Positions 26,477-35,075 are shown, counted from the stretch's first letter. The stretch: DNA of 64,000 nucleotides from Marinomonas lutimaris (GCF_019426345.1 NZ_JAHLLW010000002.1:186001-250000), one strand, 5' to 3'. A program made the numbers and translations. The notes: generated by a model not told the origin, from the letters alone.

Positions 26477-27316
26477 TCAATTATATAACCAGCTAGGATC
26501 TCGCTCTAAAGTAGGGAGGCGGTTGCGAATGTCGCCTATTCTTGGTGGTGCTTTTAGCAAACCTTGAGTGTAAGGATGTTGAGCATTTTCCAGCTCACTG
26601 GCTTTGATAGATTCCACGACACGACCAGCATACATAACGAGTACGCGATCACAATAATTGCGTACCAGATCGAGGTCGTGACTGATAAAGATCAGTCCGA
26701 TGTTTCGCTCGCTGATCAGCTCATCAAGTAAGTTCAGTACTTGACGTTGCACTGATACATCAAGGGCAGACGTTGGCTCGTCGGCAATGATAATTTCTGG
26801 CTCAGGAATCAGCATCATAGCAATCATAACCCTCTGACCCATACCCCCAGAAACCTCGTGAGGATAGAGCGAATAGACCCGTTTAGGATCACGGATTTGA
26901 ACTTTTTCAAGCATGATTAAGGCTTTTTCTTGTGCGATTTTTTTGCTTACCTTGTAATGGGCTAAATAGGCTTCGGCAATTTGGTCGCCTACTTTCATAA
27001 CAGGATTCAGCGAGTATTTTGGGTCTTGCATTATCATTGATATACGACGACCACGAATATCGCGCATGGTTTTTTCGCTGGCATTTAACAAGTCAATATC
27101 ACCAAACAGCAGTTTTTCTGCTTCAACGGTGGCATTTTTAGGATGCAACTTTAATAAACTGCGTCCTACCGTGGATTTGCCTGAACCTGATTCTCCTACA
27201 ATAGCGAGCTTCTCTTGTCCTAGCGTAAAGGATACGTCGCGTACCGCATTCACTTGGCTCCCTTCATGAGAGAAACTAATTTGGAGATTTTTGACTTCTA
27301 ACTTTGTATTTTGCAT
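26477..27316 (-). CDS. ABC importer ATPase, DppD/NikD type (short), second system
   Basis: A 279-aa ATPase. Walker A is GESGSGKSTVGR, Q-loop IMQDPKYSLNP, signature VSGGMGQRVMIA (Val replaces the usual Leu), Walker B IIADEPTSALD. Near the C-terminus TQGLLKAPPRIGD resembles the start of the oligopeptide-type C-terminal motif, but the domain is short. It is 14 nt downstream of the DppC-type permease gene, and is a paralogue of the 19890-20741 product. Confidence 0.88.
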   Translation of the reverse strand: MQNTKLEVKNLQISFSHEGSQVNAVRDVSFTLGQEKLAIVGESGSGKSTVGRSLLKLHPKNATVEAEKLLFGDIDLLNASEKTMRDIRGRRISMIMQDPKYSLNPVMKVGDQIAEAYLAHYKVSKKIAQEKALIMLEKVQIRDPKRVYSLYPHEVSGGMGQRVMIAMMLIPEPEIIIADEPTSALDVSVQRQVLNLLDELISERNIGLIFISHDLDLVRNYCDRVLVMYAGRVVESIKASELENAQHPYTQGLLKAPPRIGDIRNRLPTLERDPSWLYN

Positions 27317-27330
27317 AAGAAAGCACGCCT

Positions 27331-28233
27331 TTAGTTTCTAGGGTCGAGTAGGTCACGTAGACCATCGCCAAGTAAATTGAACGCTAGACTGACAAGCATA
27401 ATTGCAGCGCCAGGAGCGGCGACGAGCCACCAGTTTTCTAACATATAACTACGGCCAGTGGAGATCATTGCACCCCATTCAGGTAGTGGTGCTTGTGCCC
27501 CTAAACCTAAGAAACCTAAGCCAGCGGCTGTCAAAATAATCCCCGCCATGTTCATGGTAAGACGCACAATAACGGAGGATAAACACATAGGAACAATATG
27601 ACGGAAAATGATACGAGTAGAAGACGCACCTTGTAACTGAACGGCCACAATGTAATCCGCTTTGCGCAATTGCAGGGTTTCTGCACGAGCCAAACGGGCG
27701 ATTGGCGGCCAGCTGGTCAAGGCAATGGCAATCACCGCATGCTCTAAGCCAGGCCCTAATGCCGCCACAAAAGCAAGCGCAAGTATTAGTCCAGGGAAAG
27801 AGATAAAGATATCGGTTATACGCATGAATATGGTATCGATTACACCGCCGAAGTAACCAGAAATCGTTCCAATGGCTAAGCCTATTGGGCCGACAATAAC
27901 AGTGACTAAGGTAATGATATATAAAGTAATGCGAGAGCCATAAACAAGGCGACTAAAGATATCGCGACCGAATTCATCGGTACCAAACCAATGTTCGGAG
28001 CTAGGCGCTTGCAAACTGTTACTAAGTTCCTGAGCAAGAGGGTTGTGTGTTGCAATCCATGGTGCGAACATCGCGACGATAAGCAATAACATCACGACAA
28101 CAAGCCCTGCTGCGGTCAAAGGATTACGAATAATTCGTTTACAGCCGTGTGCTAGCGTTTGTAATAGCATCAGCATGCTAGCACTGGCTGATTTTGAGGT
28201 GGCGGATGGCGCCATAGTAGAGTTTGTAATCAT
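27331..28233 (-). CDS. ABC importer permease, DppC/NikC type, second system
   Basis: A 300-aa permease. The N-terminal helix (about 40-60) is followed by APSSEHWFGTDEFGRDIFSR, the DppC/NikC hallmark, then four further membrane segments. The coupling loop is VAVQLQGASSTRIIFRHI and the C-terminus is LGDGLRDLLDPRN. The start overlaps the upstream permease stop by 4 nt. A 35-residue Ser/Thr/Ala-rich tail precedes the first helix. Confidence 0.9.
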   Translation of the reverse strand: MITNSTMAPSATSKSASASMLMLLQTLAHGCKRIIRNPLTAAGLVVVMLLLIVAMFAPWIATHNPLAQELSNSLQAPSSEHWFGTDEFGRDIFSRLVYGSRITLYIITLVTVIVGPIGLAIGTISGYFGGVIDTIFMRITDIFISFPGLILALAFVAALGPGLEHAVIAIALTSWPPIARLARAETLQLRKADYIVAVQLQGASSTRIIFRHIVPMCLSSVIVRLTMNMAGIILTAAGLGFLGLGAQAPLPEWGAMISTGRSYMLENWWLVAAPGAAIMLVSLAFNLLGDGLRDLLDPRN

Positions 28234-29264
28234 TTTCGTGTCCTCGGATCGAATACTTGATAAAGCAAATCTGTCAGCAAGTTCATTGAAATAAAGATAA
28301 GACCAATGAGTAATACTGAGGCGACAACGGCATTCATATCACCAAGTAAGAGGCTACTGGTGAGATATTGACCAAACCCTGGCCAAGCAAAGACAGTTTC
28401 AATTAACACCGCACCTTCTAATAGGGATCCATAGGATAGAGTAATAATAGTGAGCAATTGCACGAGAATATTGCGAAATGCATGACGCCAGATGACTACA
28501 TGTTTAGGTAAACCTTTAACTTGAGCGGTTAAAATGTACTCTTGTGAAAGTTGCTCTAGCATGAAGCTACGCGTCATACGAGTGATAAACGACACTGCGT
28601 TTAAACCCAATATAAAGGCAGGTAAAATAATGTGCTTGATGGCGCTTTGAAAAACATCCCAATCTTTTGCTAGGGCTGAATCAATTAGCAACATGCCAGT
28701 GACTGGATCGACAAAACCATCGTAGGCTAAATCGACACGACCTGAACCGCCAACAACATTAAGCCAAGCGTAAAATATGATCAGGCCTATCATGCCGACC
28801 CAGAATACAGGTGTTGAGTAGCCAAATAGACTAATAACACGAATGATATGATCCACCGTTCTCCCTTTATTGACGGCAGCGTATACGCCTAAAGGAATGC
28901 CGATAAAAATACCAAAGATAATGGCAACCGTGGCAAGTTCTAAGGTCGCTGGAAAGACACGTGCAATATCTTCTATGACTGGACGGCCAGTGAGTAGGGC
29001 GTTGCCAAAATCACCATGAGCAAGATCATTCAAATAATAAAAGTACTGAACGTAGATGGGCTTATCTAGACCCATTTCTTGATAAACTTGCTCATACGTT
29101 GAGTTATCAGCATCGGGCCCGATAACGGAAAGAACCGGATCGATAGGCATGACCCGACCGATAAAAAACGTCAATGCAAGCAGCCCCAATAGGGTGATGG
29201 CGACGGAGCTTAGGCCGCCAAGAACGCGCTTAATGCGCGAGTTAGATAAATGGAAAGTAAGCAA
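28230..29264 (-). CDS. ABC importer permease, DppB/NikB type, second system
   Basis: A permease of 344 aa from a TTG start at 29264. It has a first helix (about 17-37), the family's GRVMPIDPVLSVIG segment, the coupling loop LTAQVKGLPKHVVIWRHAFRN and C-terminus QVFDPRTRK. The frame is open to ATG 29303, but that ATG lies inside a hairpin (29292-29320) and lacks a ribosome-binding site. TTG 29264 has GGAGA six bases upstream, and the resulting N-terminus aligns better with the paralogue at 17973. The start choice is therefore inferred. Confidence 0.85.
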   Translation of the reverse strand: MLTFHLSNSRIKRVLGGLSSVAITLLGLLALTFFIGRVMPIDPVLSVIGPDADNSTYEQVYQEMGLDKPIYVQYFYYLNDLAHGDFGNALLTGRPVIEDIARVFPATLELATVAIIFGIFIGIPLGVYAAVNKGRTVDHIIRVISLFGYSTPVFWVGMIGLIIFYAWLNVVGGSGRVDLAYDGFVDPVTGMLLIDSALAKDWDVFQSAIKHIILPAFILGLNAVSFITRMTRSFMLEQLSQEYILTAQVKGLPKHVVIWRHAFRNILVQLLTIITLSYGSLLEGAVLIETVFAWPGFGQYLTSSLLLGDMNAVVASVLLIGLIFISMNLLTDLLYQVFDPRTRK

Positions 29265-29291
29265 AATAAGTCTCCAAAAATAAAGAGGATA

Positions 29292-29320
29292 AGCCACCAG
29301 CACCTAAGTGCTTAGTGGCT
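29292..29320 (-). other. Intercistronic hairpin between binding-protein and permease genes
   Basis: An interrupted hairpin: outer stem AGCCAC with GTGGCT (29292-29297, 29315-29320) and inner stem GCAC-CTAA-GTGC (29300-29311). It sits in the gap after the binding-protein stop. Such hairpins often stabilise upstream mRNA and make the binding protein more abundant than the membrane parts. Confidence 0.5.
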
Positions 29321-29366
29321 AGTACTAGCAAAATCAGGCCAATACTTTAGTTGGAAATGTCATTCC

Positions 29367-30977
29367 TTAACGCTCTTTAGTGACTTCTCTTAGTCGTGTC
29401 GTAGCGGCTTGGTGACCTTCGTAGTGCTTCACATCGGTTCTGAGTAGAACGGTATCAACCATTTGTGAAATTGGGAAAATGGCGCCAATTTGAGTGTCAT
29501 AAAGGTTCTGGACGTCCTGATACATTTTGATTTGTTTCTGAGCGTCTTTTTCCAATAATGCCGTTTCAATCAGAGTGTTAATTTCTGGGCTGTAGAATGC
29601 TGTGCGCCAGCCTTGGAAATTGGTTAGTTTTGCTTCGTCACTGTTGTCTGGGTTGTAGACCAATGAGCGCAGGTTAGAATGAGGATGTGGTTCGATACCG
29701 CCGCCACCACGACCGACTAGCATTTCAAAGTTACGCTCGCGCATCGCGCCATAAACCTGATTGCCTGTACCGGTAATAATTTCAGCATTAATGCCAGCTT
29801 GAGCCAGTGTGGATTGCACGCTGGTGGCGATATTGATGAAAGGTAATTGCGACAGCACTCTAATGCTAGTTTTGAAGCCATCAGGGTAACCGGCTTCTGC
29901 CAATAATGTTTTGGCTTTTTCGATATTTAAGGCATATCCAGGTTCAGGAAGGGTTGCTGGTAACCCTAATTTGACTGGACGTTGGTGCAAAACACCGTAG
30001 TTTGGCATGATCGAATCATTGATGCCTTGATAATCAATCAAATAGCGTACGGCTTCGCGTACTTTTTTATTAGAAAATTTCGGATCTTTCATGCTCACAG
30101 CAACGTAATAAAGTGTGCCGCGAATGTCTGCTTCAGTGCGAACATCATCGTCCTTTTTTAAGGCTTCGATGTCAGGAATAGACATGCCCATGGCAACATC
30201 TATATCGCCACGTTCTAGCATTAGACGTAGTGATTGAGACTCTGTCATATGGCGCATGACGATGCGTTTCATTTCAGACGGCGTACGCCAGTAATCATCA
30301 AAACGATTCATTAAAACGCGATCTTTTGCACGCCAATCTTTTAGCTCAAATGGACCAGACCCTGCCACGTTTGTAGTTAACCACGCGTGAGCTAAATCGC
30401 CATTTTTTTCGTGTTTTAACGCTTCTTTTTTATCAATGATAAAAGCACTTGGGGAACTGCCTAATGTGTATAGTATTAATTTAGGGTCGGTTTTTTCCGG
30501 AAGCGTTATTTCAAGAGTGTAATCATCCGTTGCTTGGATAGCTTGCTCGACATTGTCGGCACTAAAACCATAGGTTTTCCAAGTGGAGGCGAGAGCTAAG
30601 TTGAGCTTTAGTACACGTTGCAATGACCAAGCAACATCTTGTGCCGTTAGCTTATTGCCAGAGTGGAAAGTGACGTCATCACGTAATTGGAACGTGATGT
30701 GAGTGCCATCTTCACTGATTGTCCAGTTCTTAGCGACAGCTGGCGAAATTTGTGACGCATCTTTTGGCGCAAGTTCGACTAACATGTCATACAAGTTTGA
30801 GTTGACACCAACTACATCCAGACCGCTTGCTGAAGCAGGATCTAGCGATAATAAATTGTCCATGCTCATACCGATAACCAGTTGGTCGTCTGGTGTAACA
30901 GCGTATGCACTTGGTGCAATCGCTGCACTGATTGCCATGGAAAGCGCGCAGTATTTGAGTAGATTTGAAACGTTCAT
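29367..30977 (-). CDS. Periplasmic substrate-binding protein, SBP_bac_5 family, second system
   Basis: A 536-aa exported binding protein. The signal peptide (about 1-26) ends ..SAYA before VTPDD. It has LLSLDPASASG, ISPAVAKNWTIS, GSGPFELKDWR (about 205-215) and a C-terminal ALNIEKAKTLL region. It is similar to the binding protein at 16391 but clearly not a recent copy. It belongs to the second five-gene importer and is preceded by the enolase-superfamily gene, so the ligand might be a substrate, or a precursor of a substrate, of that enzyme. A gap of 63 nt with a hairpin separates it from the permease gene. Confidence 0.88.
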   Translation of the reverse strand: MNVSNLLKYCALSMAISAAIAPSAYAVTPDDQLVIGMSMDNLLSLDPASASGLDVVGVNSNLYDMLVELAPKDASQISPAVAKNWTISEDGTHITFQLRDDVTFHSGNKLTAQDVAWSLQRVLKLNLALASTWKTYGFSADNVEQAIQATDDYTLEITLPEKTDPKLILYTLGSSPSAFIIDKKEALKHEKNGDLAHAWLTTNVAGSGPFELKDWRAKDRVLMNRFDDYWRTPSEMKRIVMRHMTESQSLRLMLERGDIDVAMGMSIPDIEALKKDDDVRTEADIRGTLYYVAVSMKDPKFSNKKVREAVRYLIDYQGINDSIMPNYGVLHQRPVKLGLPATLPEPGYALNIEKAKTLLAEAGYPDGFKTSIRVLSQLPFINIATSVQSTLAQAGINAEIITGTGNQVYGAMRERNFEMLVGRGGGGIEPHPHSNLRSLVYNPDNSDEAKLTNFQGWRTAFYSPEINTLIETALLEKDAQKQIKMYQDVQNLYDTQIGAIFPISQMVDTVLLRTDVKHYEGHQAATTRLREVTKER

Positions 30978-31013
30978 TTTGCTTCCTCTTTATTTTTGTA
31001 ATGGATAAGCATT

Positions 31014-31059
31014 GCCGCTGACGTGTGTGAACCATTTGTTTCAAGCAATGGACAGCGGC
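31014..31059 (-). other. Intercistronic hairpin between enolase-family gene and binding-protein gene
   Basis: A GC-rich 7-bp stem (GCCGCTG 31014-31020 with CAGCGGC 31053-31059) encloses a second stem (CCATT 31032-31036 with AATGG 31047-31051). It fills most of the 105-nt gap. It could be a partial terminator, a processing site or an mRNA stabiliser; no strong T-run follows on the minus strand. Confidence 0.45.
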
Positions 31060-31082
31060 GTTTCATTTGTTATCTGGTTTGA

Positions 31083-32237
31083 TTAATAAGTTTCTACCGT
31101 GTTGTTAGCGATGTATTCAAAGTTAATGTCTTCACCTAGACCAGGTCTTTGAGGAAGGTGGACATATCCGTCTTTATCCATAGGATCGACAATGCTATTT
31201 AAGTAAGCTGGAACGTCATCGTATTCTAGGAACGGATGCAGTAAGCCACGCTCATACCAAGCACAGTTCTTAATCGCACCTACAACCGCAAGGTTAGCCG
31301 CACCGTTACCGTGGATTTCGCAGTTCATTCCGAATGAATCAGCAAGGTGAGAGACCTTCATACAAGGCCCAATACCACCCACACCAGCTACGCCAGCACG
31401 TAAAATGTCACAGGCTTCATTTTTAACCCAGCTTGCACGGCTAAAGTGTTTACCAGATAGAGATTCTGGTCCTAACACAGGGATATCTAAGTTTTTTGCT
31501 AACCAAGCATAAGATTCGGTGGACTCTTCTGGCATAGGTTCTTCGATCCATTCAAAGTTAAGGCGTTCTAGTTCTTTACCAATTTTGAATGTGTCAGTAC
31601 GGCTATACCAATGGTAACCATCAAGCATCAAGGCTATGTCAGGCCCAACCGCTTCACGCACTGCGGCACAGGCACGAATGTCCATTTTTGGGCTAGGAGC
31701 GAATGAAACAGGAGGCATCCAAGTGTGAAGTTTGATGGCTTTGTAACCACGTTTTACCAATGTTTCGGCAAAGTTTGCGTAGTCTTCCGGCGTTGCTAGG
31801 CCGCCTTTAAGTTCATCGCCACACATGGTACTGCCGTACGCCAATACTTTATCGCGGTAACCGCCAAGTAGTTGATAAACAGGAGTGTTAAATTTACGGC
31901 CGATAAGATCCCACAGGGCTTGTTCAACTAATGCGAGGGCACGGTCTGTTAATTGGCCAGCACTGCCACGTTGCCAATGAGCAAGCTCTTGCCATAAGCG
32001 CTCTCTGTGCATGGCGTTTTGTCCGATAAGTACTTTTCGAGCAAAGGCATCTAAGATGTGTTTGCGAATAACTTCAGGAGGGCCAAAGGCATAACCTTCG
32101 TCACCAGACTCGGTAGTTATGCGCAGCATAGCCATTTTGGTTTGCTTTTCATCGCCAGGATGAGCATGGCCAGCGGTATCTACTGATCGACGGCTGAGAA
32201 AAGTAAAAACGTCCACTGAAATGGATTTAATGATCAT
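31083..32237 (-). CDS. Mandelate racemase/muconate lactonizing enzyme family protein (enolase superfamily)
   Basis: A (beta/alpha)7-beta barrel enzyme, 384 aa from ATG 32237; the frame is open to 32297 but MIIKSISVDVF is the normal family start. Metal ligands are visible with canonical spacing: Asp206 (LMLDGYHW), Glu232 (WIEEPMP) and Glu258 (GPESLSG). His309 (EIHGNG) matches the His of the His-Asp dyad in the mandelate racemase subgroup. The usual KxK acid/base motif reads K169-L-H171, so the second lysine is replaced by His. Family members dehydrate acid sugars or racemise/epimerise carboxylates; the substrate here is unknown. It lies upstream of, and probably in, the second importer operon. 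Confidence 0.82.
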   Translation of the reverse strand: MIIKSISVDVFTFLSRRSVDTAGHAHPGDEKQTKMAMLRITTESGDEGYAFGPPEVIRKHILDAFARKVLIGQNAMHRERLWQELAHWQRGSAGQLTDRALALVEQALWDLIGRKFNTPVYQLLGGYRDKVLAYGSTMCGDELKGGLATPEDYANFAETLVKRGYKAIKLHTWMPPVSFAPSPKMDIRACAAVREAVGPDIALMLDGYHWYSRTDTFKIGKELERLNFEWIEEPMPEESTESYAWLAKNLDIPVLGPESLSGKHFSRASWVKNEACDILRAGVAGVGGIGPCMKVSHLADSFGMNCEIHGNGAANLAVVGAIKNCAWYERGLLHPFLEYDDVPAYLNSIVDPMDKDGYVHLPQRPGLGEDINFEYIANNTVETY

Positions 32238-32650
32238 AAAGTAAGCATCCTGTTTAATATTTTTATCTTTTAAGAAACTTTTTTGTATATGAGGCAAGAT
32301 AAATTCGCTTGCTAAAACGATAGGTTTTTAAAAATAAAACGCTATTTCATTTATCTTCCAGATAAGTTGTATGATGTATTACCAATAGAGTCAATAGTTG
32401 TTTGATAAAAGTTAGTTATCTGTTTGTTTTATTTTTCAATAAAAACATTTAGAAACAATTAGTTAAGTTATTTTCTTAAGGTGAAGAAATATTAAGTGAG
32501 TTGAATCGGAGGACGGTTGGTGATGGTTTTTTGTTAAAAAGTAATACTAAGCGCTTATTTTTTGGTTCTGAAAAGCAAGAATACGACGTCTAATGATTAT
32601 TCAGACGTCGTATTTGGAGGTTTTGAAAAGTAACGAGAGGACGACTAAGA
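32238..32650. other. Intergenic region upstream of the enolase-family gene
   Basis: This 413-nt AT-rich stretch carries no supported gene. It should hold the promoter of the enolase-family/importer operon, and it contains the perfect inverted repeat 32580-32614 that follows the lipase gene. No Fur-like site was seen. Confidence 0.5.
32580..32614 (-). terminator. Perfect inverted repeat downstream of lipase gene, probable terminator
   Basis: A perfect 12-bp stem (32580-32591 with 32603-32614) with an 11-nt loop lies 36 nt after the lipase stop. On the minus strand it is followed only by a weak T-rich stretch, so it may instead stabilise the 3' end. Confidence 0.55.
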
Positions 32651-33520
32651 TTAATCGAACGAAAAGCCAAATAGATTTAGGTCGGTTTTATAAGGGATTT
32701 CTTTCGGGTTGGTTTGTAGCTGTTCTATTAGGTTTAAATAAGTGGTCATTTGATGCGCCAACAGATTTTTGTCACTAGGAATAGAGGTTGTAAACTTGGT
32801 GGCTCGCAACATGCTTTTAATCCCATTAGTTTGGGTGAACTCTTTTCTTTCTAACAGAATCACTTCTTCGCCCATGTGCCAAAAAATATCTAAGTCTCTA
32901 ATTTGCATAGGGCTAATGGGTGGCACCAAAGGCACAATGTCGTTAGGCGTTACCACTCTAATCAAAGGTAAGTTATCAAACTTATTCGCGCCTGTAACAT
33001 TGGTGACTTTAGGCTGACCAAAGGTAATTACCTGTTCTATTGGATAGCCATCTTTTTGCAAGTACATAGCCAGAATAACGGCAATAGCACCGCCCAAACT
33101 GTGGCCTGTTAGGTGAATTGGCTGGTCTTTCGTTAGGAAAGGTTTGATGTCTTCGTAAACGGCTTTTGCGCCAGAGCCAAAACCTTGATGTAGTTTTATA
33201 TCAAGAATGGCGTCTGGCTTTAACTCTAAGTCTAAATCCAACATGGCATTTTCTAGGTTTGCGGTGCCCCGAATGGCAATAGTCTGAACGCCATTGGTGC
33301 GGCTTAAAAAATAACTCACTTGAGATAAGGGAATTAAAGACTGATGTACTAATGTTTGGCCTTGTTCTTGAAGGCGTTGTTCGAGCGTATTGGCTTCTAG
33401 ATAGGTATCGTCTGATAATTTGGCTTGGGCTTTAATAATGGCAAAATCAGGTGCTGCAAACGCCAATTGGAAAGGCATTACAGTCAAAAGAGACAGTAAA
33501 ATTAACGTGTTTTTTAGCAT
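32651..33520 (-). CDS. Exported class 3 lipase-like hydrolase
   Basis: A 289-aa alpha/beta-hydrolase with a signal peptide (about 1-22, ending ..LAFA before APDF). The nucleophile elbow is GHSLGG with Ser141. The segment before it (VQTIAIRGTANLENAMLDLD, about 75-94) matches the lid-strand region of Lipase_3 proteins. Candidate Asp is in VTPNDIVPLVPP (about 196-207) and a candidate His in FWHMGEE (about 221-227). The family hydrolyses triacylglycerols or other acyl esters; periplasmic or secreted location is inferred from the signal peptide. No chaperone (Lif) or type II secretion gene is adjacent. Confidence 0.85.
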   Translation of the reverse strand: MLKNTLILLSLLTVMPFQLAFAAPDFAIIKAQAKLSDDTYLEANTLEQRLQEQGQTLVHQSLIPLSQVSYFLSRTNGVQTIAIRGTANLENAMLDLDLELKPDAILDIKLHQGFGSGAKAVYEDIKPFLTKDQPIHLTGHSLGGAIAVILAMYLQKDGYPIEQVITFGQPKVTNVTGANKFDNLPLIRVVTPNDIVPLVPPISPMQIRDLDIFWHMGEEVILLERKEFTQTNGIKSMLRATKFTTSIPSDKNLLAHQMTTYLNLIEQLQTNPKEIPYKTDLNLFGFSFD

Positions 33521-33609
33521 GAGGAAATAAAAGCAACATAGTAAATAGGGAAGCGCAGAGTACTAAAAAATGGCTTTTACGAACAGCGGTTTATTATCCT
33601 CTACTGATG

Positions 33610-33642
33610 GCTTTGGTAAGTTCGTACATGACTTACCAAAGC
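33610..33642 (-). terminator. Perfect inverted repeat between small ORF and lipase gene
   Basis: A perfect 12-bp stem (33610-33621 with 33631-33642) with a 9-nt loop lies 27 nt after the stop of the 51-aa ORF. No T-run follows on the minus strand, so it may be a 3'-end stabiliser, a Rho-assisted terminator or a protein-binding site. Confidence 0.45.
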
Positions 33643-33668
33643 ATCGAAGAGGAGAAGGTAACGCTGAA

Positions 33669-33824
33669 TTATAAGTCGCAACCGCTCCAATTTATACGTC
33701 TAACACCGCCAATATTGAAAGTAGATAGTTTGTAGAAGCTGCCTTTCATCATGTATACCGCATAAGCGCGAGCCAGTGTTTTTTTGATTTTTTGTAGGCT
33801 GTTTTTTGTCGCCATTTTTTTCAT
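33669..33824 (-). CDS. Small basic protein of unknown function (51 aa)
   Basis: A short frame starting at ATG 33824 with a purine-rich ribosome-binding site (AGGGGAAAAAACC) just upstream. The product is strongly basic at its N-terminus (MKKMATKNSLQKIKKTLARA) and has one Cys near the end (SGCDL). The frame is open to 33923, but the upstream part has no ribosome-binding site. There is no signal peptide or clear membrane helix; an amphipathic N-terminal helix is likely. I do not recognise the family. The downstream inverted repeat supports a genuine transcription unit. Confidence 0.5.
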   Translation of the reverse strand: MKKMATKNSLQKIKKTLARAYAVYMMKGSFYKLSTFNIGGVRRINWSGCDL

Positions 33825-34157
33825 GGTTTTTTCCCCTTCAGGTTGGTTTGTGCACTGATAATAGGGCCGCATATTCTGCTCAACAAACGACGTATTTTCA
33901 CTAAAATGATGAAATAAACTCACTGATCATGGTGTTTTTATATGACATTTAAATTAGCGCTAAATAACCGGAAAATATAAGGTTTTTTGCATGTTTCATT
34001 CATAAAACTAATGGAATGTGGTGCATTTGAGGATGTTTAAAATTCAATGTTTTGACCGATTGGATATAAATGTTGAAACGCATCAAACATTGTTATAACG
34101 CTTCTATCAAAAAACTTTAGAAGAAGCGCCAAGTGATACAAAGAGCAAGGTTTGAGC
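33825..34157. other. Intergenic region upstream of the small ORF
   Basis: This 333-nt AT-rich stretch lies between the ParB-like gene stop and the small ORF. It probably holds the small ORF's promoter and the 3' end of the ParB-like transcript. No convincing gene, hairpin or repeat was seen. Confidence 0.4.
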
Positions 34158-35075
34158 TTATAGATTGTTCTTATATTTCAGCATGAACGTCGCTTTGCCT
34201 TTTTTAGGATCGAACAATTTATTTAGGTTTTTATCATTAAAGCTATCGAACTGCCCCATCTCTTTTGTTGATTTTCCAGAACCTCCCAAATCATCGTTGT
34301 TCATGGCAACTAAATAATGGCTAACGTCAGAGACCGCTTTGCGATAGCCATCTTTTGTGGTTAAGTCATACTTATCGAGATCAATGTCTTTGCGTAGTTC
34401 TCGTGACCAATAGAACTCTAGAAAGGGCACTGGCTCTGCAGGTTTATCCCAAGCAATATCTCGTGAAAAGTACATAAGTGAACGATATTTATCGTTTTCG
34501 AAATGCTCCATCCCCAGTGATGTTGGCAAGGTTTTATAAGTGATGTCGTTACCCTTACTGTTTTGTAGCCAAGTATTGCCATCCGCTATCATCGCGTTCC
34601 AGAATTGACTCATATTGGTTAGATTACGATAATCTTTGGCGACAACGACATTTATTTTAAATTGCTCTCCGCCACCTTGCATATGCCAAAATGCATTTAA
34701 AGTATGGTGGCCATCTGTTAAGTAGTAATGACCGTTAGGGGCAATCACAATGGTTTTCATGTCTTTAAGGCGCGAACCTACTGGTTCATCGCATTGAAAG
34801 CTTGTGGCATCGTTTGGTGTTGAGTTTGTATCGAAATGCGCCAAGCCCTTTTGGCCATTTGCTTCACAGATTTCATCAAATTTTTTCTTACTATCCAGCT
34901 TATAGCGTCCCAATTTGTAATACACCTGATCATAGCCAATTGATGGTTGAGTAGGGATCAAATCGCGAAGCGTTACTTGAGTTACCTTACCGGCGTATAA
35001 CGTCTCGGCATTGGTAAACGTAGAAACAATAATTAATACAGCAGAAAGCAACGGCAATAGAGCTTTAAATTTCAT
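34158..35075 (-). CDS. Exported ParB-like (ParBc_2) domain protein
   Basis: A 305-aa protein with a signal peptide (about 1-23, ending ..TNA before ETLYAG). The N-terminal half carries a ParB/Srx-like fold signature: VTLRDLIPTQPSIGYDQV (about 34-51) and IVIAPNGHYYLTDGHHTL (about 110-127), where the DGHHT motif replaces the GH/ER motif of ParB. The C-terminal half is unrecognised, charged, and includes a Gly/Asp-rich patch (NNDDLGGSGKS, about 258-268). Export makes chromosome partitioning implausible. Known members are annotated as putative ParB-like nucleases, without established substrates. The gene is divergent from the GNAT gene at 35207. Confidence 0.75.
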   Translation of the reverse strand: MKFKALLPLLSAVLIIVSTFTNAETLYAGKVTQVTLRDLIPTQPSIGYDQVYYKLGRYKLDSKKKFDEICEANGQKGLAHFDTNSTPNDATSFQCDEPVGSRLKDMKTIVIAPNGHYYLTDGHHTLNAFWHMQGGGEQFKINVVVAKDYRNLTNMSQFWNAMIADGNTWLQNSKGNDITYKTLPTSLGMEHFENDKYRSLMYFSRDIAWDKPAEPVPFLEFYWSRELRKDIDLDKYDLTTKDGYRKAVSDVSHYLVAMNNDDLGGSGKSTKEMGQFDSFNDKNLNKLFDPKKGKATFMLKYKNNL

